Of a stretch of DNA of 36,554 nucleotides, positions 8,171 through 15,050 are shown one piece after another. The first letter of the stretch is position 1. Each line of letters begins with the position of its first letter. The position numbers and the translations under genes were made by a program. Source of the stretch: Duncaniella sp. (GTDB taxonomy: Bacteria > Bacteroidota > Bacteroidia > Bacteroidales > Muribaculaceae); the NCBI GenBank assembly GCA_029061025.1, contig JAIDSW010000221.1, forward strand, positions 1 through 36,554, given 5' to 3'. The notes under the pieces were generated by a model. The model was not told the DNA's origin, ran no database searches, and saw only the letters and a program-made list of their open reading frames with translations.

Positions 8171-8917
8171 TTATTTGTCGGCCTGCGATGCAAGGAAGTT
8201 GTCGAGGGCGGCGGTCATTGAGGGTGCCTGCGGCGAGGGAGCCTCGATGTCGAGACGCAACCCGGCGTCGCGCACGGCCTTGGCGGTAGTGGCGCCGAGG
8301 CAGCCTATACATATGTCGCCCTGCTTGAAATCGGGGAAGTTTTTCAGCAGCGAGTCGATTCCCGAGGGGCTGAAGAAGATGAGCATGTCATAGTCAAATT
8401 TCTCATCGGGACCGAAATCGTTGCTTACCGTGCGGTACATCACAGCCTTGGTGTACTTGATACCGTTGGTATCGAGCACGTTGGTGTCGTCCTTATGCAC
8501 GTCGCTCACCGCATATAGGAAATTTTCCTTCTTGTGCTTGAGCAGTGCGGGAAGCAGGTCGTCGAGCTTACCTGTGCTGCCGTGGAATATCTTGCGCTTG
8601 CGGTAGACGATGTATTTCTGCAGATAGAGAGCTATCGACTCGGTGGTGCAGAAATATTTCATAGTATCGGGAATAGTGATTCGGAGCTCTTCGCAGAGAC
8701 GGAAGAAATGGTCGATGGCCGTGCGGGCAGTGAATATCACCGCGGTAAAGTCGGGTATATTGATTTTCTGCTGGCGGAAATCCTTCGACGAGAGTCCTTC
8801 AACCTTGATAAAGGGACGGAATACTATCTCCACTCCATATTTCTCGGCAATGTCAAAGTAGGGTGACTTGCCCTGGGAGGGCTGGGGCTGGGAGACCAAT
8901 ACTTTTTTTACTTTCAC
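8171..8917 (-). CDS. hemD: Uroporphyrinogen-III synthase
   Basis: This 248-residue cytosolic enzyme closes hydroxymethylbilane to uroporphyrinogen III in tetrapyrrole synthesis. The weakly conserved family is recognised from FTAVIFTARTAIDHFF near residues 57-72, the later FDYDMLIFFSPSGIDSLL, and IGCLGATTAKAVRDAGL near the C-terminus (the family's phosphate-binding region). Its placement after a DUF4271 membrane protein and before rnpA is a common Bacteroidales order. No other hem genes are in the window. Confidence 0.9.
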   Translation of the reverse strand: MKVKKVLVSQPQPSQGKSPYFDIAEKYGVEIVFRPFIKVEGLSSKDFRQQKINIPDFTAVIFTARTAIDHFFRLCEELRITIPDTMKYFCTTESIALYLQKYIVYRKRKIFHGSTGKLDDLLPALLKHKKENFLYAVSDVHKDDTNVLDTNGIKYTKAVMYRTVSNDFGPDEKFDYDMLIFFSPSGIDSLLKNFPDFKQGDICIGCLGATTAKAVRDAGLRLDIEAPSPQAPSMTAALDNFLASQADK

Positions 8918-8956
8918 GATAGTTATGGGCTTGGATGTTAGCGTTTTTGGTGAATT

Positions 8957-9793
8957 TTATAATGCAATGAACCGATAGGCGCGCACTATCAGAAACAAAG
9001 GCGCGACTTCGAGGGTGCAAAGATACAAAATAAAATAGACAAACGAGCTAATTTTATGGTAAAAAAGTCTAAAACCCTTATAAATAAATATCATTCGGGC
9101 AATAAGATAGAGCACCGCGGCCACTATCGCTACAGGCATCACGGCCGCAGGGTCAAACACCACTACCAGCGCCGGAATCACCAGTGCGAGCCCCAGTGTG
9201 CTCTGCGAGGCATTGAAGCCTTTCAGCCACAGTCGCGACACATCGGCATCGGCGAAAACCACCCCCACGGTGGAGTAGGCGCACAGCTGCGCCACGTAAT
9301 ATCCCGCCATCGCCGTGGCAAAAGTTATTATCATGGCTATATGTGAAAGCGGGGGCGCGACTTTCGCCGCCGTGACGCAGGCGGTGGCAAGTATGGCCAC
9401 GTTGAGACACAGCAGCACTATCATCGACAGCAGCAGGCGTGTCTCGTTCATGGTGTGCTCCTCAAAGAGATTGTCGCGGCGGCGCACCGAAAAGAGGTCG
9501 CGGGGCAGGCTCTTGAGCATCGTCGTGTAGTGGCGAAGATTGAACGCTATGAGCAGAAACGCGCCTATCAGCAGGCAGGCTATACCCGAGTCATAGCCCG
9601 GCAGCATGGCGCGCTCGCGCGGGGCGATGCCGCGGGTGTAGGGTACCACACCGGTAGTGATTCCCTTGGCTTCCGCGCGTGTAAGTGCGGGGGAGTCGTC
9701 AAGATGCTCAGTGACGGCCACAATGGTTTCCACCGGCGCGGCAAGCGAGTCGGCGGTCACTGCGGAATTAGGTATGGCAAACGGGAAGTGCAT
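8957..9793 (-). CDS. DUF4271 integral membrane protein
   Basis: The preferred ATG at 9793 gives 278 residues beginning MHFPFAIPNSAVTADS and overlaps the stop codon of the LOG gene (TGATG). The first 70 or so residues are probably extracytoplasmic. About seven hydrophobic segments follow, the first being GIACLLIGAFLLIAFNL. DUF4271 is a Bacteroidetes family of unknown function that recurs next to hemD. A longer open frame from 9847 exists, but its first 18 residues are low complexity and lie inside the LOG gene. Confidence 0.8.
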   Translation of the reverse strand: MHFPFAIPNSAVTADSLAAPVETIVAVTEHLDDSPALTRAEAKGITTGVVPYTRGIAPRERAMLPGYDSGIACLLIGAFLLIAFNLRHYTTMLKSLPRDLFSVRRRDNLFEEHTMNETRLLLSMIVLLCLNVAILATACVTAAKVAPPLSHIAMIITFATAMAGYYVAQLCAYSTVGVVFADADVSRLWLKGFNASQSTLGLALVIPALVVVFDPAAVMPVAIVAAVLYLIARMIFIYKGFRLFYHKISSFVYFILYLCTLEVAPLFLIVRAYRFIAL

Positions 9794-10341
9794 CAGTCGG
9801 CGAGGAGTAGCTCCACGGCTTCCGCGGCTGTGGCTACGATGTGACACAGCTTGCGGTTGTCGCGCATGAAATGAAGATCGTGCATTTTCTCAAACATCTC
9901 TATCAGCGGGTCATAAAATCCCTCATAGTTGAGTATTATTACCTTATGGCGATAGAGCCCCAGCTGATGCCAGGTCATTATCTCGCAGAGCTCGTCGAGA
10001 GTGCCTATGCCGCCCGGCAGAGCGATGGCGCCCGACGACATTTCGGCCATCTTGGCCTTGCGGGGGTGCATGCCGTCGGTGACGATGGTTTCGGTAAGGT
10101 CCGGGTGATTCCACTCCTTGTGCATCATGAATTCGGGCAATACGCCCACGGCTTCACCCCCGGCCTCAATGATACCTTCGATGCTCTCCTGCATCAGGCC
10201 GCCGCGGCCGCCACCGTTGATGAGGTAGAAGCCGTTTTCGCCCAGCATGCGACCCAGCTCGCGTGCGAGTGTTTTATATTTCACGTCGATGCCCGACGAC
10301 GAAGCGCCGTACACCACGATACCTTTCTTAACTTGTTCCAT
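9793..10341 (-). CDS. LOG-family protein (nucleotide phosphoribohydrolase-like)
   Basis: This 182-residue Rossmann-fold protein has the lysine decarboxylase-like/LOG motifs: NGGGRGGLM near residues 42-50, MHPRKAKM at 91-98 and PGGIGTLDE at 109-117. LOG enzymes split nucleoside 5'-monophosphates into base and ribose 5-phosphate. In bacteria the substrate may be cytokinin ribotides or ordinary purine nucleotides, and this cannot be decided here. It heads the operon that runs through DUF4271, hemD, rnpA, yidD and tatD. Its -7 promoter element ends only four bases before the ATG, so the message may lack a leader. Confidence 0.9.
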   Translation of the reverse strand: MEQVKKGIVVYGASSSGIDVKYKTLARELGRMLGENGFYLINGGGRGGLMQESIEGIIEAGGEAVGVLPEFMMHKEWNHPDLTETIVTDGMHPRKAKMAEMSSGAIALPGGIGTLDELCEIMTWHQLGLYRHKVIILNYEGFYDPLIEMFEKMHDLHFMRDNRKLCHIVATAAEAVELLLAD

Positions 10342-10345
10342 GCCG

Positions 10346-10353
10346 CAAAATTA
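10346..10353 (-). promoter_or_regulatory. -7 element immediately before the LOG start codon
   Basis: TAATTTTG matches TAnnTTTG and is followed by CGGC and then the ATG. Transcription would begin at or next to the start codon. No good TTTG was seen at the -33 distance. Confidence 0.55.
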
Positions 10354-10373
10354 AGCAAAAAATCCCGTTATTA

Positions 10374-10403
10374 TTGTACCCGAGCCAAATTTTCGTACAT
10401 TTG
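10374..10403 (+). promoter_or_regulatory. Promoter of the RAYT transposase gene
   Basis: TTG (10374-10376), a 19-nt spacer and TACATTTG (10396-10403) fit the Bacteroidetes consensus. It overlaps the divergent LOG promoter region and directs transcription into the inverted repeat at 10404-10470. Confidence 0.7.
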
Positions 10404-10470
10404 CGCCGCAAGCGGCTCTGCACTTACAAAAGCCCCGCAAAGCTTGTCAGCGCAAAAGCCGCTTGCGGCG
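10404..10470 (+). repeat. 14-bp inverted repeat in the RAYT leader
   Basis: CGCCGCAAGCGGCT (10404-10417) and its exact reverse complement AGCCGCTTGCGGCG (10457-10470) are separated by 39 bases. Each arm is itself almost self-complementary (GCCGC-AA-GCGGC), so either two small hairpins or one long stem can form. The repeat lies between the promoter and the ATG. This resembles REP-type elements, which RAYT proteins recognise, but no second copy was seen in the window. Confidence 0.7.
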
Positions 10471-10496
10471 TAGTAACCATTAAATTAAAAAGCCCT

Positions 10497-11387
10497 ATGG
10501 GTCGAGATCCCAAGCACGATTATCGAGGTCGTTCCATCTATCATATAACTATAGGAAAAGCTCCCCATTGCCCGAGCTTTTGCCAAATTTCAGGCACACC
10601 CGATCAACCAGTCATCAATAAATCGGCTGTCGGCTCGATCATAGAGCGACAAATACTCAACTTCCCCAATCTTTGTCCCGCCCTTCAGATCCTCCAATAT
10701 GCTATTATGCCCGATCATATCCATTTCGCCATCTTTGCCCGTGAATATCTGCCGAGGGCACTCGGAAGTTATATAGGTATGATGAAAGTCAAGACCGGAC
10801 AAATAATAAGAGAAGCCTACCCGCAGATATCCGATATTTTTACTCCCGATTTCCACGACCGATACCTGCTCCCCCGTCACAAACTGGATCATATCATCAC
10901 ATATATCCGTGAAAATCCTAAAAGACTGCTCGAGAGAATACTGAATCCCGATTTCTTTCAGCGACTCAATAATATCAATCTCAACGGCTCCCTTTGGCAA
11001 GCCTACGGAAATCTCCAGCTGCTGCAAAACCCCTTCAAAGCACCTGTAGTGATCCATCGTGCCGATACGGAATCTGTCGCAGACTACAAGACCCGCCGCT
11101 GGCGACATCTCTCTGAAAACGGAGGAGTATTGGTCTCGCCATTCATATCTCCCGCAGAAAAGGAAGTGCGCCGGCAATGTGAAGATGTCAATGGAAAAGT
11201 AATCCTGATTACCAATAAGCCTCTTGCCGAACGAGAAAAACCGGCGGCCCACGATTTCAATCAATGTGCCAAAGGTCAATTATTGATCCTTGCGCCCCAC
11301 ACGCCCCTCCCGCCGGGCCGAAAAACCTTCCTCCACCTCAATTCCACAGCAGAATCAATCGCTCTGTCATTAATATCACTTTGTTGA
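10497..11387 (+). CDS. REP-associated tyrosine transposase (RAYT / IS200-like Y1)
   Basis: From the ATG at 10497 the protein has 296 residues. The HUH motif is PDHIHF at residues 72-77. The catalytic tyrosine region DHIITYIRENPKR follows, with the tyrosine near residue 136 and the NPKR ending typical of RAYTs. These enzymes nick single-stranded DNA at hairpins and are usually single-copy, domesticated relatives of IS200/IS605. A longer frame from 10374 exists, but it would begin inside the promoter and cross the inverted repeat, so it is rejected. The C-terminal 120 residues have no motif I recognise. No IS ends were found, consistent with a non-autonomous RAYT. Confidence 0.85.
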   Translation: MGRDPKHDYRGRSIYHITIGKAPHCPSFCQISGTPDQPVINKSAVGSIIERQILNFPNLCPALQILQYAIMPDHIHFAIFAREYLPRALGSYIGMMKVKTGQIIREAYPQISDIFTPDFHDRYLLPRHKLDHIITYIRENPKRLLERILNPDFFQRLNNINLNGSLWQAYGNLQLLQNPFKAPVVIHRADTESVADYKTRRWRHLSENGGVLVSPFISPAEKEVRRQCEDVNGKVILITNKPLAEREKPAAHDFNQCAKGQLLILAPHTPLPPGRKTFLHLNSTAESIALSLISLC

Positions 11388-11438
11388 GGGAAAGAAAGAA
11401 CAGATGATTTTAATTGTGATAAAGGGTGATTAAAAAAT

Positions 11439-11474
11439 CGAGAGGTCAAACATTACAGAGCCGTTGACCTCTCG
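11439..11474 (-). terminator. Terminator of the caspase operon
   Basis: A perfect 11-bp stem (CGAGAGGTCAA with TTGACCTCTCG) around a 14-nt loop is followed on the minus strand by ATTTTTTAATC. It lies 37 bases past the stop codon of the caspase-like gene and should end that transcript. Confidence 0.85.
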
Positions 11475-11511
11475 AGTGTGGATTATTATAGTATGGATTA
11501 CAAATGGTATG

Positions 11512-12939
11512 TCATCTCAGTGTCTGGGTGCTCCAAGTTTTGTTGGTTGAAGATACCTGTGTTGTAGGAACTTGCGATTTGTCTTTTTCAATTACGGAGG
11601 TTCGTTTGACATTGTCGATGATATAATCACTCAGTTCTCCGAGAGTTGCATCTCCGTTGGACTCCTGAAGTTTTTTAAGCAGGAAATATGTCATCATTCC
11701 ATGTTCTTTCGAATCATAGGCATAGGCAGTCTGGTCGCCCTGAGCGGCTGCAAAAACTACAAGATTGCCGATTGGAGTTTCAGCCTTTATATTACGTTTA
11801 GCACCTCTTGCAGCCACAAGCATTTCGCCGTTTTTCTGAGAACCGCTGAAACAAGCGTCAATAAATAGGACGAGAGATTTAGCATCTAATTTGCCTAAGC
11901 TGGAATATACGTCACTTAATTTTATTGCAGTGGACGGATCTGTAGGATACCCATCGACGGGGAGAATGTAACCTTCGGTAGTTTTTTCATCATTAATACC
12001 ATGACCGGAATAATGTACAATAATCTTAGCTTTGCTTCCGGCTGTTTCGGCAAGCTCTTGCAAGCGGTTTAATGATCGTTTGATTTTAGACAATGTTCCA
12101 TCCTTTATTTGAATAATCTGATGTTCGGGAACACCAATAGCCATTCGGAGATATTGCTTGAATACATCTCCATCATTTAAGGCAAATGGTACTTTGTCAG
12201 CATCGTCGTAATTTTCATTTGAAATTATTAAAGCAAAAGTATTCTCAGCTACTTTTTTACTGTTGGGAATATTAATATCTACGTCGCTGACCATCTGGCG
12301 AGACTGTTGCATCAAGTCAGAATCAGAGGCTCTCTTGGTCGCAGCAAGATCTTGTGCCGGCTTGGTGTCGAATTGAGCCATAACAAGATCGTTTGTAGGT
12401 ATTTGTAATGCAGGTGAAAGAGAGGGATCTACACTGAAATCATAAATTTCAGCCGGTGCACCTGATTCCATGCGGAATATCGCATACTCTCCTTTAGTAA
12501 GAGTCTCTGCAGGCCATACTTTATATACTTCGTCTGAAATTTTCTCTGTTCTAAGAGGGAGATCGTCAATTTTGGTAGTCGTGCCTGAATATGCTCCTGT
12601 GGAAGCAAAAGCAAATTCGCGAGTATTCTTTTTGCCTTTTTTAAGTTGCACGAGTTTCCATGACCTGATAGGTATTTGCTTGGGAGTGTGGATGTAAAAG
12701 TAATTTGCTCCCAATGGCAGAATCAGTTCAGCGAATTTACCGTCAAGGACTACACTCGTTTTTAGTTTTGCACCATAGGCGGCTAAAAATGCTTTGCCGC
12801 TGACTTTTGTGCCTACAGTCGTCGCTCTGGTTACAGGTTCCAACTGGGAGTGAGAGTTAAGCACGTACACATCTTGTGCCGACGCATAGGCCGCACATAA
12901 TAACAGTGCGGATAAAATGCAATAAAGTCGAAGTTTCAT
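11512..12939 (-). CDS. Exported caspase-like (peptidase C14) protein
   Basis: This 475-residue protein begins with a signal peptide cut near AYASAQD (residue 21). About 200 residues of unassigned, beta-rich sequence follow. The C-terminal half is a caspase-fold domain: FALIISNENYDD at 235-246, the catalytic histidine in HYSGHG (His313) and the catalytic cysteine in DACFSG (Cys363, with Asp361 in front). The dyad is intact, so an active cysteine protease is likely; metacaspase-like members usually cut after Arg or Lys. It would act in the periplasm or on the surface. The start overlaps the DUF4384 gene by four bases, making it the last gene of a three-gene operon. Substrate and role are unknown. 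Confidence 0.9.
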   Translation of the reverse strand: MKLRLYCILSALLLCAAYASAQDVYVLNSHSQLEPVTRATTVGTKVSGKAFLAAYGAKLKTSVVLDGKFAELILPLGANYFYIHTPKQIPIRSWKLVQLKKGKKNTREFAFASTGAYSGTTTKIDDLPLRTEKISDEVYKVWPAETLTKGEYAIFRMESGAPAEIYDFSVDPSLSPALQIPTNDLVMAQFDTKPAQDLAATKRASDSDLMQQSRQMVSDVDINIPNSKKVAENTFALIISNENYDDADKVPFALNDGDVFKQYLRMAIGVPEHQIIQIKDGTLSKIKRSLNRLQELAETAGSKAKIIVHYSGHGINDEKTTEGYILPVDGYPTDPSTAIKLSDVYSSLGKLDAKSLVLFIDACFSGSQKNGEMLVAARGAKRNIKAETPIGNLVVFAAAQGDQTAYAYDSKEHGMMTYFLLKKLQESNGDATLGELSDYIIDNVKRTSVIEKDKSQVPTTQVSSTNKTWSTQTLR

Positions 12940-13805
12940 TTACTTGAAATTTTAATAGGAATTTTATTCAATGTAATGTCGTTGTGTTTAGCTTGAAGTT
13001 TTGCAAGCCACTTGTTGAATTCTTTAACAGATGTTTCTTTTATGGCCGTAAGGTCTTCTTTTACATTTAGAGAGACTTTATTAAATTTCTCGGGAGAAAA
13101 AATTATAACTACGTCATTGAATTCTACTTGTCTGTCGCATGTTAACGAATACTCATCAACCAAATCGGGATTTTGTGAAGCCTTATCTTTTGAGAAGAAG
13201 AAATATTCCTTATCGGCATCAACCTTAAATGTTCCATCTTTGCTTTCGCGATAAGGCAATAGGCAGAGAGCTGTATCATCATCATGACAGATCAGAAATA
13301 CATTAAGGTAACCTCCGGCAGGCGATTTGAAATATAAATACATTTCATCTCCATCTGTGAATTCGTTGGAGGCATATCTCTTATTCGGGGAATTTTTTAA
13401 TATTGTAGCTTCGAAATCAGTTCTCAAACCAATTATCTCTTGTACATATCCTTCTACTGTACAGGTAATGACAGGAATACGATCTTCAAAATCATATTCG
13501 AAGACAGGATCGCAAGTGTTTTCCACCCACTCCCCTTTTAAGGAGCTGTTGGAATAAGAAGAATAAAAATCTTCGTCAGATTGGGTGGAAACTATACTTG
13601 AAGCTGTTTCAGAAACATTCATGCCGAGAGCGTCATTTACGGCTTTGAGTTGAGCGCGCAAAAGAGCTATTCTTTCAGCCTCAGCCGGTGTCTCATTCCT
13701 GTTGGCTTTATATGTATATGTCGCCTTAGCCCATACTCGCTTTTGCGCATAAACATTTAAGCTGAATAGGGAAATTACAAATATTAAAAGTGAAACTCGA
13801 ATCAT
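12936..13805 (-). CDS. Exported DUF4384 protein with FlgT/LPP20-like N-terminal domain
   Basis: This 289-residue protein has a signal peptide ending near NVYAQK (residues 17-22). The first mature domain, about residues 25-125, has the AEAERIALLRAQLKAVNDALG helix typical of FlgT_N/LPP20-like domains. The second, about 130-260, contains EMYLYFKSPAGGYLNVFLI and a CLLPYRES segment matching DUF4384. DUF4384 is often found with, or fused to, caspase-like proteases, which supports a joint function with the next gene. It overlaps both neighbours by four bases. The molecular role is not known. Confidence 0.78.
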   Translation of the reverse strand: MIRVSLLIFVISLFSLNVYAQKRVWAKATYTYKANRNETPAEAERIALLRAQLKAVNDALGMNVSETASSIVSTQSDEDFYSSYSNSSLKGEWVENTCDPVFEYDFEDRIPVITCTVEGYVQEIIGLRTDFEATILKNSPNKRYASNEFTDGDEMYLYFKSPAGGYLNVFLICHDDDTALCLLPYRESKDGTFKVDADKEYFFFSKDKASQNPDLVDEYSLTCDRQVEFNDVVIIFSPEKFNKVSLNVKEDLTAIKETSVKEFNKWLAKLQAKHNDITLNKIPIKISSK

Positions 13806-14488
13806 TTAGATTTGTTCTGCTCAAGTTTACCAGACAATTTCTTGTATAATTCTTCGTTTTTGTTTTTTACACCCGATAGCCATGCTTCCGTTGCCTCTTC
13901 TTTTAATGTTGAGATTTTTAAAGCCATGGATACCTCTACTTGATATTTCCCATTATCAGTATCTCTGTACCATTCCGTAATAACAATAGTTCTTTTTAAT
14001 TTTTGTTGCACAAAGGATGTGTTTACCTCATTCATTTCATTAACATCCCTGACCTCTTCATCACTTAATTCTTTGTGATTAATAGAGCCCTCAATTATTG
14101 CTCCCATCTCTGTTTCGAGAGATTTTGCAATAGCAAGACGAGCCTGCTGTTTCGCTGCAGCTTGGGCAGATGAAAGGGTGTTGCCTACGGCAGTACCTGA
14201 CTGAACGATATATTCCAATTCCCCGTCCTCGTTAGGCTCTTCATATTGCCATGCGCGATCCAATTGAGCTTCGATAGATTTTCCTGCACCGATAGGTCTC
14301 CATCCTTTTTTTGTCAGCTCTTTAGCTCGTTTACGAGCGCTTTTGCTGGCTTTTGTATCAAACTCTTTTCGATACTCGGCATTGATTTCTTTTCTGGTTT
14401 TCTTCGTTTTCTCAGCTGCTGATGTCGACACTGTCGTCAAACCGGCGAAAAACACTGCACACAACAAGAAATAGATAAATTTTTTCAT
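13802..14488 (-). CDS. Exported LPP20-like protein, first gene of the caspase operon
   Basis: The ATG at 14488 gives 228 residues starting with a signal peptide (MKKFIYFLLCAVFFAGLTTV, ending STSAAE). The sequence then has a lysine/arginine-rich helical stretch (residues 27-62), a helix SAQAAAKQQARLAIAKSLE near 107-125, and strands such as RTIVITEWYRDTDNGKYQVEVSM. This resembles LPP20/FlgT-type domains but without a lipobox cysteine. An ATG at 14527 is rejected because it adds 13 residues before the signal peptide and lies upstream of the predicted transcription start. It overlaps the DUF4384 gene by four bases. Function is unknown. Confidence 0.72.
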   Translation of the reverse strand: MKKFIYFLLCAVFFAGLTTVSTSAAEKTKKTRKEINAEYRKEFDTKASKSARKRAKELTKKGWRPIGAGKSIEAQLDRAWQYEEPNEDGELEYIVQSGTAVGNTLSSAQAAAKQQARLAIAKSLETEMGAIIEGSINHKELSDEEVRDVNEMNEVNTSFVQQKLKRTIVITEWYRDTDNGKYQVEVSMALKISTLKEEATEAWLSGVKNKNEELYKKLSGKLEQNKSK

Positions 14489-14502
14489 AGCTGAACTGTG
14501 AA

Positions 14503-14534
14503 TAAAAGTAATTGTTGGAAGACTCACAGTCCAA
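14503..14534 (-). promoter_or_regulatory. Candidate promoter of the caspase operon
   Basis: On the minus strand TTG (14532-14534), a 21-nt spacer and TACTTTTA (14503-14510) are one base from the TAnnTTTG consensus. The predicted start would leave a leader of about 10 nt. The alternative is read-through from the structured RNA just upstream. Confidence 0.45.
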
Positions 14535-14548
14535 CATTATACAAAAAA

Positions 14549-14640
14549 AGCGTGAGAGTCTGTATCAGTCACTCGTCCCACGAATCGAGGCTCTGGCATG
14601 TGCCCTTCTGAGTAGAACGAGCAACGCGGAGCCTCACGCT
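14549..14640 (-). ncRNA. Unidentified structured RNA upstream of the caspase operon
   Basis: A 92-nt segment is closed by a perfect 8-bp stem (AGCGTGAG at the 5' end, CTCACGCT at the 3' end, minus strand) and followed directly by seven Ts (14543-14549). Inside it, GCTCGTTC pairs with GGACGAGT over 8 bp (one G-U at each wobble position), and a GGC-ACAT-GCC hairpin can form at the tip. This nested layout with a T-run suits a small RNA with an intrinsic terminator, or an attenuator for the operon 61 bases downstream. It is not a tRNA: no T-loop or anticodon arm is in place. It matches no RNA family I can name. No convincing promoter was found for it. Confidence 0.55.
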
Positions 14641-15030
14641 GTATGATATAATTATATAAAAGAGTATGTATCGCTACATTCTCAATTAAATAAAGGTATA
14701 CCATACCCGTAGACGCCTATCATTGCTACATTCCTGACTCAGAGATTCAAAACTGCCAGATTTCGATCCGTCAAGAATCAGCGCGGATAAACGCTTTATA
14801 ATTATGTCTTTGCCAAAGCTATAAGCCACGGCGATAACTTTGCACCCGCCCCATCAACCCACATCAGGGCTCCGCAAGCGATATGCACCGGCAAATTTAA
14901 TAGAAATATAAATATCCTGCAATACCCTTTCACCATATTTTTCTTGGATTTTTGTGATGATAGGGTATTGCTCGGCCGGACGCTCTAGAGTGAGCGCCTC
15001 TATCGGATTGAATATCAAAGTAATAAAACA
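14641..15030. other. Gene-free interval with a possible gene relic
   Basis: Nothing convincing is encoded here. A minus-strand open stretch ending at 14854 would read RPAEQYPIITKIQEKYGERV followed by about 25 more residues. It looks protein-like but continues upstream only out of frame through the end of the lipoprotein gene, so it may be a decayed remnant. The plus strand holds an isolated promoter-like pair: TTTG at 14809-14812 and TAACTTTG at 14835-14842. The motif GCTACATTC occurs twice, near 14673 and 14734. Confidence 0.3.
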
Positions 15031-15032
15031 AC

Positions 15033-15050
15033 GGAGGGAATTACTCCTCC
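15033..15050 (-). terminator. Hairpin overlapping the lipoprotein stop codon
   Basis: GGAGG and CCTCC form a short stem across the stop codon, followed on the minus strand by GTTGTTTTATT. It is a modest terminator candidate. Confidence 0.45.

Noticed and set aside
10590-11279. 229-codon minus-strand frame opposite the RAYT gene
   Set aside because: The plus strand holds the HUH and tyrosine motifs; the minus frame has no recognisable features.
14549-14640. tRNA or integron attC site as explanation for the 92-nt stem-closed element
   Set aside because: There is no T-loop or anticodon arm in the right place, and the ends lack the attC core triplets; the T-run points to an RNA end.
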